Source: Saprospiraceae bacterium UBA7687
GTDB taxonomy: Bacteria; Bacteroidota; Bacteroidia; Chitinophagales; Saprospiraceae
Direction of reading: 5' to 3'
Length of the DNA: 23,308 nt
Assembly (NCBI GenBank): GCA_002482845.1
Contig: DLGT01000157.1
Coordinates: 1-23,308, forward strand
Made by a program: the position numbers and the translations under genes. The notes beneath the pieces are model-generated. The model worked only from the letters and a program-made list of their open reading frames with translations, ran no database searches and had not been told where the DNA came from. Below, one piece after another: positions 1-9,414 of the stretch. Position 1 is the first letter of the stretch, and every line of letters starts with the position of its first letter.

Positions 1-3000
1 ACTAAGATCACTGCATTGCCTGTCATATTGCTGGTACAACCTGTCGTTGCATTGGTAGCTACCACAGTATAGGTGCCTGCTGTACTTTGTACAGGGAAGT
101 TTAATGCTGCTCCGGTTCCTGCTACTGGCGTGCCCACGTTACCACCATTAAATTGTAATTGGTAGTTGACACCTGTTTGCGAGCCTGAAAGGGTAATGGC
201 CAAGCCATCATCGGTTGTACATTTTGTGCCACCACCGCTAACGGTGAAGACAGTTGGCGATGGGTTTACAGTTATTGTAAAGGTGATAGGATTGCCAGTA
301 CAAGTAATACCTCCATTTGTTATTGACGGTGTCACCGTAATGGTTGCTATTATTGGTGTTGTACTTGTATTTATTGCTGTAAATGCGGCTATGTTGCCTG
401 TACCCATTGCTGCGAGACCGATACTTGGGGTATTATTTGTCCAATTGTATGTAATTGTACCTCCAGTTGTTGGCGATACAAATTCAACTAATGTAGTTGA
501 TAAATTATTACAAACAACTTGATTTTGAACTGTATTTACTATTGGTGTAGGATTAACCGTTATTGTAAAATCCATAGGTAAGCTTACACAAGTAATGCCA
601 TCATTGGTATAACTCATGATCACAGTTAAATTTGCAACAACTGGTGCATTACTTGTATTAATTGCCGTAAATGGTAAAATATCGTCTGTACCTGATGCAC
701 CTAATCCTATAGATGTATTATCATTTGTCCAATTATAAACAATACTACCACCACTTAATGGAGTTGTAAAATCTATCGTCGGTGTCATTGCATTATTACA
801 AACTACGACATTGGCGACTGCATTCATAACTGGTGGTGGATTGACCGTAATGGTAAAAATCATTGGAACTCCATCACATTGAACACCACCATTTGAAAAT
901 TCTGGTATAACTGTAATTGTTGCCACTACTGGTTGATTACCTGTATTTATTGTTGTAAAGCTTGAAATATCTCCACTACCAGATGCTGCCAATCCTATTG
1001 ATGGTGCATTATTTGTCCAATTATAAATGATATCTCCATTTGTTGAAGAACTGGTAAAAGTCACTGCTTGAGAAGTTGCGCCATTACAAAGAGTTTGATT
1101 CGCAACTTGATCAACTGTTGCGGTTGGATTAACAACAACTGTAGCAATAATTGGGCTACCAATACACTCTTCACCTGCATTTGTAAATGATGGTGTAATT
1201 GTAAAGGTTACTGTAATTGGCATATCAGTTATATTGGTTAATGAACCTGAAATATCGCCAGTTCCATTTGTACTTATTCCGGTCACATCCATTGTATTAT
1301 CTCTAGTCCAACTGTACACAGTTCCAGAAACATTACCAGTTAAAACAATACTGGTGATTTCATCTTCCGAACATATGGTTTGTTCATTTGGTGTAGCAAT
1401 AGCATTTGGTATTGGATTAACCACAACTGTTGCTATTATTGGTGTACCTACGCATTCTAACCCTGCATTTGTATACGAAGGTGTTATTGTAAATGTAACT
1501 GTTATGGCAGCATTTGTAGTATTGGTCAATGATCCAGATATGTCTCCTGAACCACTAGCTGCAATCCCAGTGACTCCAACTGTATTATCTCTTGTCCAAT
1601 TATAAACTGTACCTACAACATTTCCAGTTAAAGCTATGCTTGAGATGCTTGAACCTGTACAAATCGTTTGGGCACTTGGTGTCGCCACCGCATTTGGTAT
1701 TGGGATAACCACAACTGTAGCGGTTATTGGAGTACCAGTACATGTTCCACCTGCATTGGTATAAGAAGGTGTAATGGTAAATGTAACTGTAATGGCCGCA
1801 TTTGTTGTATTCGTCAATGAACCAGAAATATCTCCTGAACCGCTAGCTGCAATTCCTGTAACTTCTGCTGTATTGTCTCTAGTCCAATTATAAACCGCAC
1901 CCACAACATTTCCAGTTAAAGCTATCGTTGTAATGCTTGAACCTGTACAAATCGTTTGGGCACTTGGTGTTGCCACCGCATTTGGTATTGGGTTAACCAC
2001 AACTGTAGCAGTTATTGGAGTACCAGTACATGTTCCACCTGCATTCGTATAAGAAGGTGTAATGGTAAATGTAACTGTAATGGCCGCATTTGTTGTATTG
2101 GTCAATGATCCAGAAATATCTCCTGAACCACTAGCTGCAATTCCTGTAACTCCAACTGTGTTATCTCTTGTCCAATTATAAACAGTACCTGCAACATTTC
2201 CAGTTAAAGCTATGGTCGTAATTGTTGAGCCTGTACATATCGTTTGGGCACTTGGTGTCGCCACTGCATTTGGAATTGGGTTAACTACAACTGAAGCAGT
2301 TATAGAAGTACCAGTACATGTTCCACCTGCATTAGTATAAGAAGGTGTAATAGTAAACGTAACTGTAATTGGCGCATTTGTTGTATTGATCAATGAGCCA
2401 GAAATATCTCCTGAACCGCTAGCTGCAATTCCTGTAACTCCTGCTGTATTGTCTCTAGTCCAATTGTAAACTGTACCCACAACATTTCCAGTTAAAGCTA
2501 TGGTTGTAATGGTTGAACCTGTACAAATTGTCTGGTTATTTGGCGTAGCAACTGCATTTGGTATTGGGTTAACCACAACTGAAGCAGTTATTGGAGTACC
2601 TAAACAAGTTTCACCAGAATTTGTATATGAAGGTGTAATGGTAAATGTAACTGTAATTGCCGAATTTGTGGTATTTGTCAATGATCCAGAAATATCTCCT
2701 GAACCACTTGCTGCAATTCCTGTAACTGTCATAGCATTGTCTCTTGTCCAATTAAAAACTGTGCCTACAACATCTCCTGTTAAACCAATCGTTGTAATGG
2801 TTGAACCTGTACAGATAGTTTGACTTGAAGGAGTGGCTACAACATTTGGAGTTGGATTAACTATTACTGTTGCTGTAATTGGTATTCCAGTACAAGTTTC
2901 TCCAGCATTTGTATATGAAGGTACTATAGTAAATGTTACTGTTATAGGAGCATTTGTTATATTGGTCAAAGTTCCTGAAATATTTCCAGAACCACTTGCG

Positions 3001-6000
3001 CTTATTCCTGTAACACCTGCTGCATTATCTCTTGTCCAATTATAGACAGTTCCCGCAACGTCTCCTGTTAATGCAATAGTTGTAATTGCTTCTCCTGAGC
3101 AGACAGTTTGTCCACTTGGTGTAGCAACTGCATTTGGTATTGGATTAACTACAACTGTAGCGGTAATATCAGGACCAGTGCAAGTTCCTGCGGTAGGACT
3201 TATTGTAAAAGTCACAGTTACTGCAGAATTAGTGTTATTCACAAGACTACCATTTATATTTGTTGTTCCACTGGCAGCAATTCCAGTTACAGACACTGTA
3301 TTATCCCTTGTCCAAGTAAATGTTGTACCAGTAACAGGACTACTTAAAACTATTTCTGTAATAGCATCACCAGTGCAAGTTGTCTGGGCACTAGGAGTGG
3401 CAATAGCAGTTGTGGATGTCAAAACACTGATTTCAACTTCATCTACAACATCCGTACAACCTGGAGCACTTACTGTCCATCTTAATAGATAGGTGCCACC
3501 ACCACCTGCAGGTGTAAATACTGCATTAGGTGCATTAACGTTGCTAAATTGCATCAAAGATACTGATGGTCCACTTACAACACTCCATAAACCTGTTCCA
3601 TTGGCAAAAGATGCATTTAATGTTGCTGTTTGATCTGAACAAATCGACTGATCATCTCCTGCATTTCCTGTAGGTGGCGTACTGGCAATTATTTCCACAT
3701 CATCCGTAAATGCTGCGCATGGTGCATTCGTAACTGTCCATCTTAAAATATATGTTCCTGCTCCACCTGCTGGTGTAAAAGTTGCAGTTGGACTTGATGT
3801 ATTACTAAATTGTGATGATAATAATGATGGACCACTTACCACACTCCATTGTGGAGTTCCATTTACAAAAGACGCTGATAAAGATGCTGATGCATTACCG
3901 CATATCGCTTGATTCATTCCAGCATCGCCTGAAGGTAGTCCATTAACAGTTATGATAACATCATCAGTGGCATCTGGACATCCTGAACTTGTAACTACCC
4001 ATCTTAAGGTATACATACCCATGCCACCTGAAGGTGTAAACGTCGTTGCTGCATCACTATTATCGGCAAATTGAGTGCCTGATAAAGAAGGGCCGCTTAT
4101 TACACTCCAAATCCCAACACCATTTGTAAATGTTGCGTTAAGTATTGCTGATCCATTTTCACATATTGTTTGAGGTGTTCCTGCATCTGCTGTTGGTACA
4201 GGGTTTACAGTTATAATGACATCATCTGTGGCGTCAGTACACGGACTGTTACTGACCGTCCACCTGAGAGTGTACATTCCTGCCCCACCTGATGGTGTAA
4301 ATACTGCAGATCCATTTGTTGTACTACTAAATTGTGCCAAAGATAATGAAGGACCACTGACAATAGTCCACTGACCAGTTCCATTTGTAGCAGTAGCTGC
4401 CATAGTTGCAGTACTCGTCGCACAAATTGTTTGAGCCATACCTGCATCTGACATTGGTGTAATGCTTACGTTGATAACCGCTGAACCCAACATTGTTGTA
4501 GAGCAACCTCCTGAACCAACACCAACAACAGTATAAGTACCAGCAGCTGACTGCGCCGGAAAATCTATGGCCATTCCTGTTCCTGCAATTGGACTTCCTA
4601 CCGTTGTCATACCGTTAAATAATTGATAGCTTACACCTGTTTCAGTGTCACTTAAATTTATGACAAAACCTGGATCCACATCACATCTTGTGCCTCCACC
4701 AGAAACATTGAATGCAGTTGGAGGTGGCGCCACTGTGACTGTAAATGAACAAGCAGCATTAGGCAAAACACCATTTGAAGCAGTTACGTCTACTGTTGTG
4801 GTTCCTGTAGGGAATGTATATGGTGATGTAATTACTGTTGCACCTATTCTGTACTCAATGGTCGGAGTCGGACAACCTACAGCTGTTGCACTAAATGTCT
4901 GCAATGATCCACAAGAAGCATCCGTTGGATTCACCATTAAATTTGGTGGACAAACAGTGATAGTTGGTGCTATATTCAAAGTAGTAACTGTCGGATTTGC
5001 AGCACCTGCCATGTCCGGGTCATCAGTTAAGACAAGGCTAAAATTAGATCCTGTTATTGTACCTTGATTTGATATAGAACAATCACCCAAAGGGAATGGA
5101 TTATCAATACTCACTTGAAAAGAAATAGTCATATTCCTATCTTGCGGCAACAAAAATCCTGACATACCACCGACTGTGACTGTTTCACCAGACATCATAC
5201 TCATGGCTACAGGTGGCTCACTGTCATTTATAACACTTGAAGTACCTTCAGAATTAGCAATTGAATTGGAACTATTTTCTACATTTGGGACAAATGTATC
5301 CACAAAAAGCTCCTGACCTAAGCCCTGATTATCTGTTGTTAATGCATCTTCTGTTATCCCAGATGTAAATGGGTGAGATGGTACGGTACATGTTGCACCA
5401 AATGTAAATGTTGTGGTAGGACCAAAAGCTATTGCACCATTAGTATTTGTATTACCATTCCCTGTCCAATTGGCATTAATTGTTGGACCTGCACCTTGGA
5501 AGTGCATAAATGAAGATGGATCTAGAAATCTAACTCTATATGCACGAGGATATCCCACTGGCAATATCAGTGTATTATTTGATACATTGCCACATAATGT
5601 GTTTATGGCAGTACCCATAGTTGAAGTACCAGCTCTTAAAACAATACCTTCTAGTCCAGCAACAGTTGTGGTAGAGTTAGTGATACTATTATTTTGCAAA
5701 GTAAGATCTAATCTAGCAGCAGCATTATTTCCATTTATTGCAATGGCATCCACTGGAATATCAATATTGCTAGAAGTTACATTAGGGTTATTTTTTATTT
5801 CAATAATCGCCTGACCATTACCTTCATGAAGATTTCTTATATTGGCAAATGTTGTCGCTGTAGGTGAGTTGTGTAATATTGAGCCATTATCATTAACACG
5901 ACCATTCAAGTCAGATGTGATAAATGTGGAAGCTAAAACTGCTACTTCACCTTGAGACGAAATTTCAGTATTATTATTGATGTTGTAATTCATATTGGCA

Positions 6001-7913
6001 TTAGCACCATTAGACCCGACTTCTATCCCAGCCATTGGGTTACCAAAATTTCTAATGGTATTACTTGTAAAATTAAAGACGAAATTTGAATTATCTTCAG
6101 CCAAAGCTTGAACTCCTTTACTTCCTGCTCTTGCAAAACTTGAATTGGTAATCGTAACTGTAGCAGTTGCATTGCTTTGAGTTCTCATTTCAAAACAATC
6201 TTGTCTTGTGACCACATAACTTGTATTTTCGAAATTACAATTGTTGATTGTAAGCGTTAATGATCCAGTAGTATTAATGATATGAGAATTCCTGTAATAT
6301 GCATTTGAAAAGTTACATCCAGAAAAACTACATGTGCCTGTCAAATTTCTGAATTTCAGAGCATTCTCCTCTTCACTGTCTCCATTTCCAGTGGAAGTAC
6401 AGTTTGTCAAAGTAAGATTTGATACTACATTTCCATTTATCCCATGCTCATTTGTGGTACTGATGTCAACATTATTTAAAACAGCTGTTGAAACATTATT
6501 CATATATACAGCTGAATTACAAAGTAAATTGTCATCATAATCGCAGATACCGTCAAAACCAGTTTCAATTGTATTTGCGTTTGTCATGGTTAAATTCCTC
6601 AAAGTGATATTAGTAGCACTTATCAATTCAATACCACGCGATCCTATATTGTTGAATACTCCACCAGAACCATCTGTTGTACCAGTACCTGTTATTTCCA
6701 GCGATCCTGTGGTATTACTTACCCTCATTCCATAAGAACCGTTCGATGCAGAGACAGATCTAAAAATTACATCTAAAATAGAATTATTAAAGTTAACCGC
6801 AATTCCACCAGTGTTGGTTACGATTACATCTCTTATTAGTAAAGATGTTGAGTTATTTGATACTAAAGCAGTCCCAGATGTATTATTAATCGTCAGACCA
6901 TAAATTCTGTTTACTGATTGGGCATTAACATTATTCCCAGCTTGATTAAAAATCGGATTTGTTCCGCCTACTGTAGGAATTGTGGCAGGAGAGATTGGTG
7001 GAAAACTCGAAAAAGTTACACTAGCCAAAGTCGGTAAAGATCCAATTGCACCTTGACCAATTAGTCTTTGATTTCCAAGTAATAATGTGCTCGATGTATT
7101 TGTATAAGTTCCTGAATACACAAAAATATTATCACCTGGATCGTCTAAAGATGATCCATTAAACGCATTCATAGTATTAAATGGGTTACTTAGCCTTCCG
7201 TCACCACCAGCAGGCGCACTAGCATTAATAAACCATATCATACCTGTCACAGAAATAGTCACAATTCCTACACTTGAGTAAGTACCATCAGAAACTGTAT
7301 AAGTGAAGGTGGTATTACCAGTATATCCTGGATTTGGGTTAAATGTAAAGCTACCATCAGCCGCAAAGGTCACATTTCCTTGTGTACCTGCCGTATTAAT
7401 TCCTGTCACATTCAAAACATCTCCATCAAGATTTATATCATTAATAAGAAGGCCTGATCCTGAAGGAACTGAAATAGACACATTACCCACCGTGCTGTAT
7501 ATATCATTTACTGCCACCACTGATGTTTCGAGAGAACCCGGAACCAATGTGGTATTGGCATCAATCATATCCGTAAATATTACACCTGTCGCATCCATAG
7601 CTCCTGATGCATTCGATATAACAATGGTGTATTCAATAACATCACCTGGACTAGGCCCAACAGGTCCATTATCTGTTCCTACCAACAAATCTGATTTGGT
7701 GGCTGTAATAGATGGGGCAACCATATTTAAAAAAGGAAGGACGTTTTGATCATTATCACCGTTAATACACATTGCATATTTCACAGTTTTGTAATCGTCT
7801 GATGAAACACATGCTTCAATTTTGGTATTGGGATTTGTCTCAAATCCAACATTGCTGTTGGTGACATTGGCTTGCAAAAGCAATGCTAATAAAAATGTAG
7901 CAATAAAGTCCAT
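1..7913 (-). CDS. Giant secreted adhesin-like protein: beta-helix plus tandem Ig/PKD-like repeats (C-terminus outside window)
   Basis: The frame is open from the ATG at 7913 to the window edge (2637 full codons, no stop); an in-frame TAA lies 12 nt upstream of the ATG, so this is the start. Reading order by approximate residue: hydrophobic signal peptide 1-15; DUF11-like domain 66-130; cadherin/Big-like Ig domain 133-217 (ends in FTYTVSDGTYSSVG); right-handed parallel beta-helix region about 225-800, rich in Asn ladders such as ITNSSF and LTLQNNSI; linker; HYR-like domain about 980-1063; SGGGT Ig-like domain 1065-1153; four 87-aa repeats 1154-1500; eight 92-96-aa repeats 1503-2268; three divergent repeats; a second SGGGT domain at the edge. 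Most repeats carry two Cys, likely disulfides. The family is typical of Bacteroidota cell-surface or secreted proteins. A type IX sorting domain would be expected downstream but cannot be seen. Function is inferred as adhesion or surface structure; no catalytic site is evident. Confidence 0.9.
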   Translation of the reverse strand, partial: MDFIATFLLALLLQANVTNSNVGFETNPNTKIEACVSSDDYKTVKYAMCINGDNDQNVLPFLNMVAPSITATKSDLLVGTDNGPVGPSPGDVIEYTIVISNASGAMDATGVIFTDMIDANTTLVPGSLETSVVAVNDIYSTVGNVSISVPSGSGLLINDINLDGDVLNVTGINTAGTQGNVTFAADGSFTFNPNPGYTGNTTFTYTVSDGTYSSVGIVTISVTGMIWFINASAPAGGDGRLSNPFNTMNAFNGSSLDDPGDNIFVYSGTYTNTSSTLLLGNQRLIGQGAIGSLPTLASVTFSSFPPISPATIPTVGGTNPIFNQAGNNVNAQSVNRIYGLTINNTSGTALVSNNSTSLLIRDVIVTNTGGIAVNFNNSILDVIFRSVSASNGSYGMRVSNTTGSLEITGTGTTDGSGGVFNNIGSRGIELISATNITLRNLTMTNANTIETGFDGICDYDDNLLCNSAVYMNNVSTAVLNNVDISTTNEHGINGNVVSNLTLTNCTSTGNGDSEEENALKFRNLTGTCSFSGCNFSNAYYRNSHIINTTGSLTLTINNCNFENTSYVVTRQDCFEMRTQSNATATVTITNSSFARAGSKGVQALAEDNSNFVFNFTSNTIRNFGNPMAGIEVGSNGANANMNYNINNNTEISSQGEVAVLASTFITSDLNGRVNDNGSILHNSPTATTFANIRNLHEGNGQAIIEIKNNPNVTSSNIDIPVDAIAINGNNAAARLDLTLQNNSITNSTTTVAGLEGIVLRAGTSTMGTAINTLCGNVSNNTLILPVGYPRAYRVRFLDPSSFMHFQGAGPTINANWTGNGNTNTNGAIAFGPTTTFTFGATCTVPSHPFTSGITEDALTTDNQGLGQELFVDTFVPNVENSSNSIANSEGTSSVINDSEPPVAMSMMSGETVTVGGMSGFLLPQDRNMTISFQVSIDNPFPLGDCSISNQGTITGSNFSLVLTDDPDMAGAANPTVTTLNIAPTITVCPPNLMVNPTDASCGSLQTFSATAVGCPTPTIEYRIGATVITSPYTFPTGTTTVDVTASNGVLPNAACSFTVTVAPPPTAFNVSGGGTRCDVDPGFVINLSDTETGVSYQLFNGMTTVGSPIAGTGMAIDFPAQSAAGTYTVVGVGSGGCSTTMLGSAVINVSITPMSDAGMAQTICATSTATMAATATNGTGQWTIVSGPSLSLAQFSSTTNGSAVFTPSGGAGMYTLRWTVSNSPCTDATDDVIITVNPVPTADAGTPQTICENGSAILNATFTNGVGIWSVISGPSLSGTQFADNSDAATTFTPSGGMGMYTLRWVVTSSGCPDATDDVIITVNGLPSGDAGMNQAICGNASASLSASFVNGTPQWSVVSGPSLLSSQFSNTSSPTATFTPAGGAGTYILRWTVTNAPCAAFTDDVEIIASTPPTGNAGDDQSICSDQTATLNASFANGTGLWSVVSGPSVSLMQFSNVNAPNAVFTPAGGGGTYLLRWTVSAPGCTDVVDEVEISVLTSTTAIATPSAQTTCTGDAITEIVLSSPVTGTTFTWTRDNTVSVTGIAASGTTNINGSLVNNTNSAVTVTFTISPTAGTCTGPDITATVVVNPIPNAVATPSGQTVCSGEAITTIALTGDVAGTVYNWTRDNAAGVTGISASGSGNISGTLTNITNAPITVTFTIVPSYTNAGETCTGIPITATVIVNPTPNVVATPSSQTICTGSTITTIGLTGDVVGTVFNWTRDNAMTVTGIAASGSGDISGSLTNTTNSAITVTFTITPSYTNSGETCLGTPITASVVVNPIPNAVATPNNQTICTGSTITTIALTGNVVGTVYNWTRDNTAGVTGIAASGSGDISGSLINTTNAPITVTFTITPSYTNAGGTCTGTSITASVVVNPIPNAVATPSAQTICTGSTITTIALTGNVAGTVYNWTRDNTVGVTGIAASGSGDISGSLTNTTNAAITVTFTITPSYTNAGGTCTGTPITATVVVNPIPNAVATPSAQTICTGSSITTIALTGNVVGAVYNWTRDNTAEVTGIAASGSGDISGSLTNTTNAAITVTFTITPSYTNAGGTCTGTPITATVVVIPIPNAVATPSAQTICTGSSISSIALTGNVVGTVYNWTRDNTVGVTGIAASGSGDISGSLTNTTNAAITVTFTITPSYTNAGLECVGTPIIATVVVNPIPNAIATPNEQTICSEDEITSIVLTGNVSGTVYSWTRDNTMDVTGISTNGTGDISGSLTNITDMPITVTFTITPSFTNAGEECIGSPIIATVVVNPTATVDQVANQTLCNGATSQAVTFTSSSTNGDIIYNWTNNAPSIGLAASGSGDISSFTTINTGNQPVVATITVIPEFSNGGVQCDGVPMIFTITVNPPPVMNAVANVVVCNNAMTPTIDFTTPLSGGSIVYNWTNDNTSIGLGASGTDDILPFTAINTSNAPVVANLTVIMSYTNDGITCVSLPMDFTITVNPTPIVNTVQNQVVCNNLSTTLVEFVSPTTGGTITYNWTNNTPSIGLAAMGTGNIAAFTAINTSTTPIIATITVTPSITNGGITCTGNPITFTITVNPSPTVFTVSGGGTKCTTDDGLAITLSGSQTGVNYQLQFNGGNVGTPVAGTGAALNFPVQSTAGTYTVVATNATTGCTSNMTGNAVIL
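1110..3405 (-). repeat. Eight tandem 276/288-nt (92-96-aa) PKD-like repeats inside the giant gene
   Basis: An anchor just after the conserved ATP codons recurs at 3394, 3118, 2830, 2542, 2254, 1966, 1678 and 1390. The spacing is 276 nt once, then 288 nt six times. The consensus unit is NAVATPS.QTICTG..ITTI, ALTGNV.GTVYNWTRDN, VTGIAASGSGDISGSL, TVTFTITPSYTNAG, TCTGTPITATVVVNPIP. The central copies (about 1390-2560) are about 90 percent identical at DNA level by eye, while the outer copies are more diverged. Each unit has two Cys. Confidence 0.92.
3406..4448 (-). repeat. Four tandem 261-nt (87-aa) Ig-like repeats inside the giant gene
   Basis: The codons for the DAG motif recur at 4441-4448, 4180-4187, 3919-3926 and 3658-3665, exactly 261 nt apart. 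Each unit reads roughly DAG..QTIC, then NGTG.W..VSGPS, FTP.GG.G.Y.LRWTV, ..PC.D..D.V.I.V. There is one Cys near each end of the unit. At DNA level the units are clearly diverged, so this array is older than the neighbouring 288-nt array. Confidence 0.9.
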
Positions 7914-8087
7914 AAATTGAGGTTATTTAATGTTTTGGAACTAAAAATTCGTCTCTGTAATAATTCAAGAACATATAGAAAATGTACTACAAAATCCTAC
8001 AAAAACACAATTGACATTAAAATTATATTTAATATCAGATGTGCAATTTTAAAATATGTAAGCAATTCATTTGTCCGTAAATTATGG

Positions 8088-8095
8088 CAAAAGTA
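8088..8095 (-). promoter_or_regulatory. Possible -7 element for the giant adhesin gene
   Basis: The minus strand reads TACTTTTG here, matching TAnnTTTG. No TTG-type -33 element is found about 19 nt upstream, so the match may be chance in AT-rich DNA. Confidence 0.3.
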
Positions 8096-8133
8096 CTCAT
8101 ATATTTTTAATTAAAATAAATTCTACTTAAATA

Positions 8134-8164
8134 TTTGCATTCTTGATGAATTTATTTACTTTTG
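8134..8164 (+). promoter_or_regulatory. Bacteroidota-type promoter of the tail-collar operon
   Basis: TTTG at 8134-8137, 19 nt, then TACTTTTG at 8157-8164 matches the Bacteroidota -33/-7 consensus TTTG-N19-TAnnTTTG. Transcription would start near 8170, about 50 nt before the ATG at 8223. Confidence 0.6.
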
Positions 8165-8222
8165 CTTCATATTTGGCATGTTATCTTAACACTGACAATA
8201 ATTTACAAGTAATTTAAATCGC

Positions 8223-8876
8223 ATGAATAGAAGGAAGTTTATTGGCATTTCTGGAATAAGTATCATTGGCACCAACAGCTTAATGATGTCAGTTTCAAGT
8301 TTTTTGGGATTAGGCTCAGAAGAAAAAATTTTCGATATCTTATCTTTTATTGGTGTAAACAAGACTGGTAAAATTGATGCTTTAAAAGACAACTCTGTGA
8401 TTGTAAACAACCTAAAATCATGGTCCAAATCTAACTATTCCTTGTGTGATGACAATACTTATTGGAAAGCAGGAGATGATCAGGTTCTTATTCCAATCCA
8501 GCTCAAAACGTCGGATGAAATAATAATTGATAACATTGTGTTGGTATTCAATGTAGAAAAAGATGAAAACATTCGTTATGTAGGAAACTTATCAAGTTTT
8601 CACATTGAAGCAATATCAAGAAACAAGAAGTTACTTAACAAATTAGGTGATACTCATAAAATAAGAGAATCTGTACTTCCTTTTTCAGGTAAAGGCAAAC
8701 CAGTAGATTTAGGTTGGTCATTTGAGACAAAACTTGGAATTTTCGAGTTGTCAGCTTCTTTAAATGAAGGTAAAACATCCGTATCATCCGCCCTTTATGC
8801 AGATAACAACGCATTATGGCAAAGTAGTTTTTTATCTGAAACTCCTTTGATTGTAGATCATGCAACGACCATCTAA
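8223..8876 (+). CDS. Exported protein of unknown function with Tat-like signal, first gene of tail-collar operon
   Basis: 217 aa. The N-terminus reads MNRRKFIGISG and is followed by a hydrophobic stretch to about residue 29 (VSSFLGLG). This is close to a twin-arginine (Tat) signal (RR-x-F-I), although a Sec signal is possible. The rest is a soluble, beta-rich looking domain of about 185 residues with no family I recognise and no obvious catalytic motif; its end contains SSALYADNNALWQ. It begins the operon and lies 28 nt upstream of the first tail-collar gene (ATG at 8905). That position suggests it works with the collar proteins, perhaps as their envelope anchor or assembly partner. This is inference from context only. 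Confidence 0.85.
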   Translation: MNRRKFIGISGISIIGTNSLMMSVSSFLGLGSEEKIFDILSFIGVNKTGKIDALKDNSVIVNNLKSWSKSNYSLCDDNTYWKAGDDQVLIPIQLKTSDEIIIDNIVLVFNVEKDENIRYVGNLSSFHIEAISRNKKLLNKLGDTHKIRESVLPFSGKGKPVDLGWSFETKLGIFELSASLNEGKTSVSSALYADNNALWQSSFLSETPLIVDHATTI

Positions 8877-8904
8877 TTTTTTATAATTCAAAATTTATTT
8901 GACC

Positions 8905-9405
8905 ATGGCTGAACCATTTTTATCAGAAATAAGAATATTTAGTTTTAATTTTCCACCTAGAGGATGGGCATTTTGCAACGGCCAATTATTGCCAATTAAT
9001 CAAAACCAAGCTTTGTTTTCTTTACTTGGCACTACGTATGGAGGCAATGGTCAGACAAATTTTGCCTTACCTAATTTAAAGAGAAGATCTCCCATCCACT
9101 TTGGTTCTGGACACACACTTGGTGAATCAGCAGGTCAAGATGCACATACCATTAATATTCAAGAATTGCCGGAGCATTCACATAATGTGGTTGCAACATC
9201 TTCCATACAAAATACAGTCGTTCCGACTAATAATTACTTAGCGTCAAGTACTCCTTCTAGCTTTTATAATGGTTCTAGTAATGCGGCAGCACTTCCTGGA
9301 TCATTATCAAATATAGGAGGAAGTCAGCCCCACAATAATTTACAACCTTCTTTAGTCCTAAACTTTTGTATAGCACTACAAGGCATATTTCCTTCACATA
9401 ATTAA
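8905..9405 (+). CDS. Phage tail collar domain protein (microcystin-dependent protein type), paralogue 1
   Basis: 166 aa from the ATG at 8905; an in-frame TTG lies 6 nt upstream but the paralogues all begin at this MA.PF position. The N-terminal Tail_Collar domain (about residues 1-75) has the family landmarks PFLSEIRIFSFNF, GWAFCNGQLLPI, LFSLLGTTYGGNG and FALPNL. The usual DLRGR is altered to NLKRRSP. Next come ELPEHSHN and a low-complexity Ser/Asn-rich segment. The tail GGSQPHNNLQPSLVLNFCIA ending QGIFP is shared with the two downstream copies. There is no signal peptide. Related proteins form trimeric fibre tips in phage T4 (gp12), but this subfamily occurs widely in bacterial chromosomes away from prophages. 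The role here is unknown. Confidence 0.93.
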   Translation: MAEPFLSEIRIFSFNFPPRGWAFCNGQLLPINQNQALFSLLGTTYGGNGQTNFALPNLKRRSPIHFGSGHTLGESAGQDAHTINIQELPEHSHNVVATSSIQNTVVPTNNYLASSTPSSFYNGSSNAAALPGSLSNIGGSQPHNNLQPSLVLNFCIALQGIFPSHN

Positions 9406-9414
9406 AATTAAAAC

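Larger units (their letters stand above)
7914..8222. other. Divergent intergenic region between giant adhesin gene and tail-collar operon
   Basis: This is 309 nt of AT-rich DNA with no gene on either strand. It holds a good plus-strand promoter (8134-8164), a weaker minus-strand -7 candidate TACTTTTG at 8088-8095 without a clear -33 partner, and a 10-nt-period direct repeat of CTACAAAA (7987-7994 and 7997-8004). If the minus-strand candidate is used, the giant gene has a leader of about 170 nt. Confidence 0.6.

Noticed and set aside
4211..4447. Minus-strand 78-aa frame overlapping the giant gene
   Set aside because: It is out of frame with the continuous repeat-encoding frame and breaks the 87-aa periodicity, so it is a shadow.
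1110..4448. CRISPR array or other nucleic-acid repeat
   Set aside because: The repeats are in-frame protein modules of 261-288 nt with no spacers.
166..7749. Many plus-strand frames of 68-148 aa (for example at 1234-1605, 2500-2823, 4645-5067, 7303-7749)
   Set aside because: They are antisense shadows of the giant repeat gene; the similar peptides simply mirror its 288-nt repeats.
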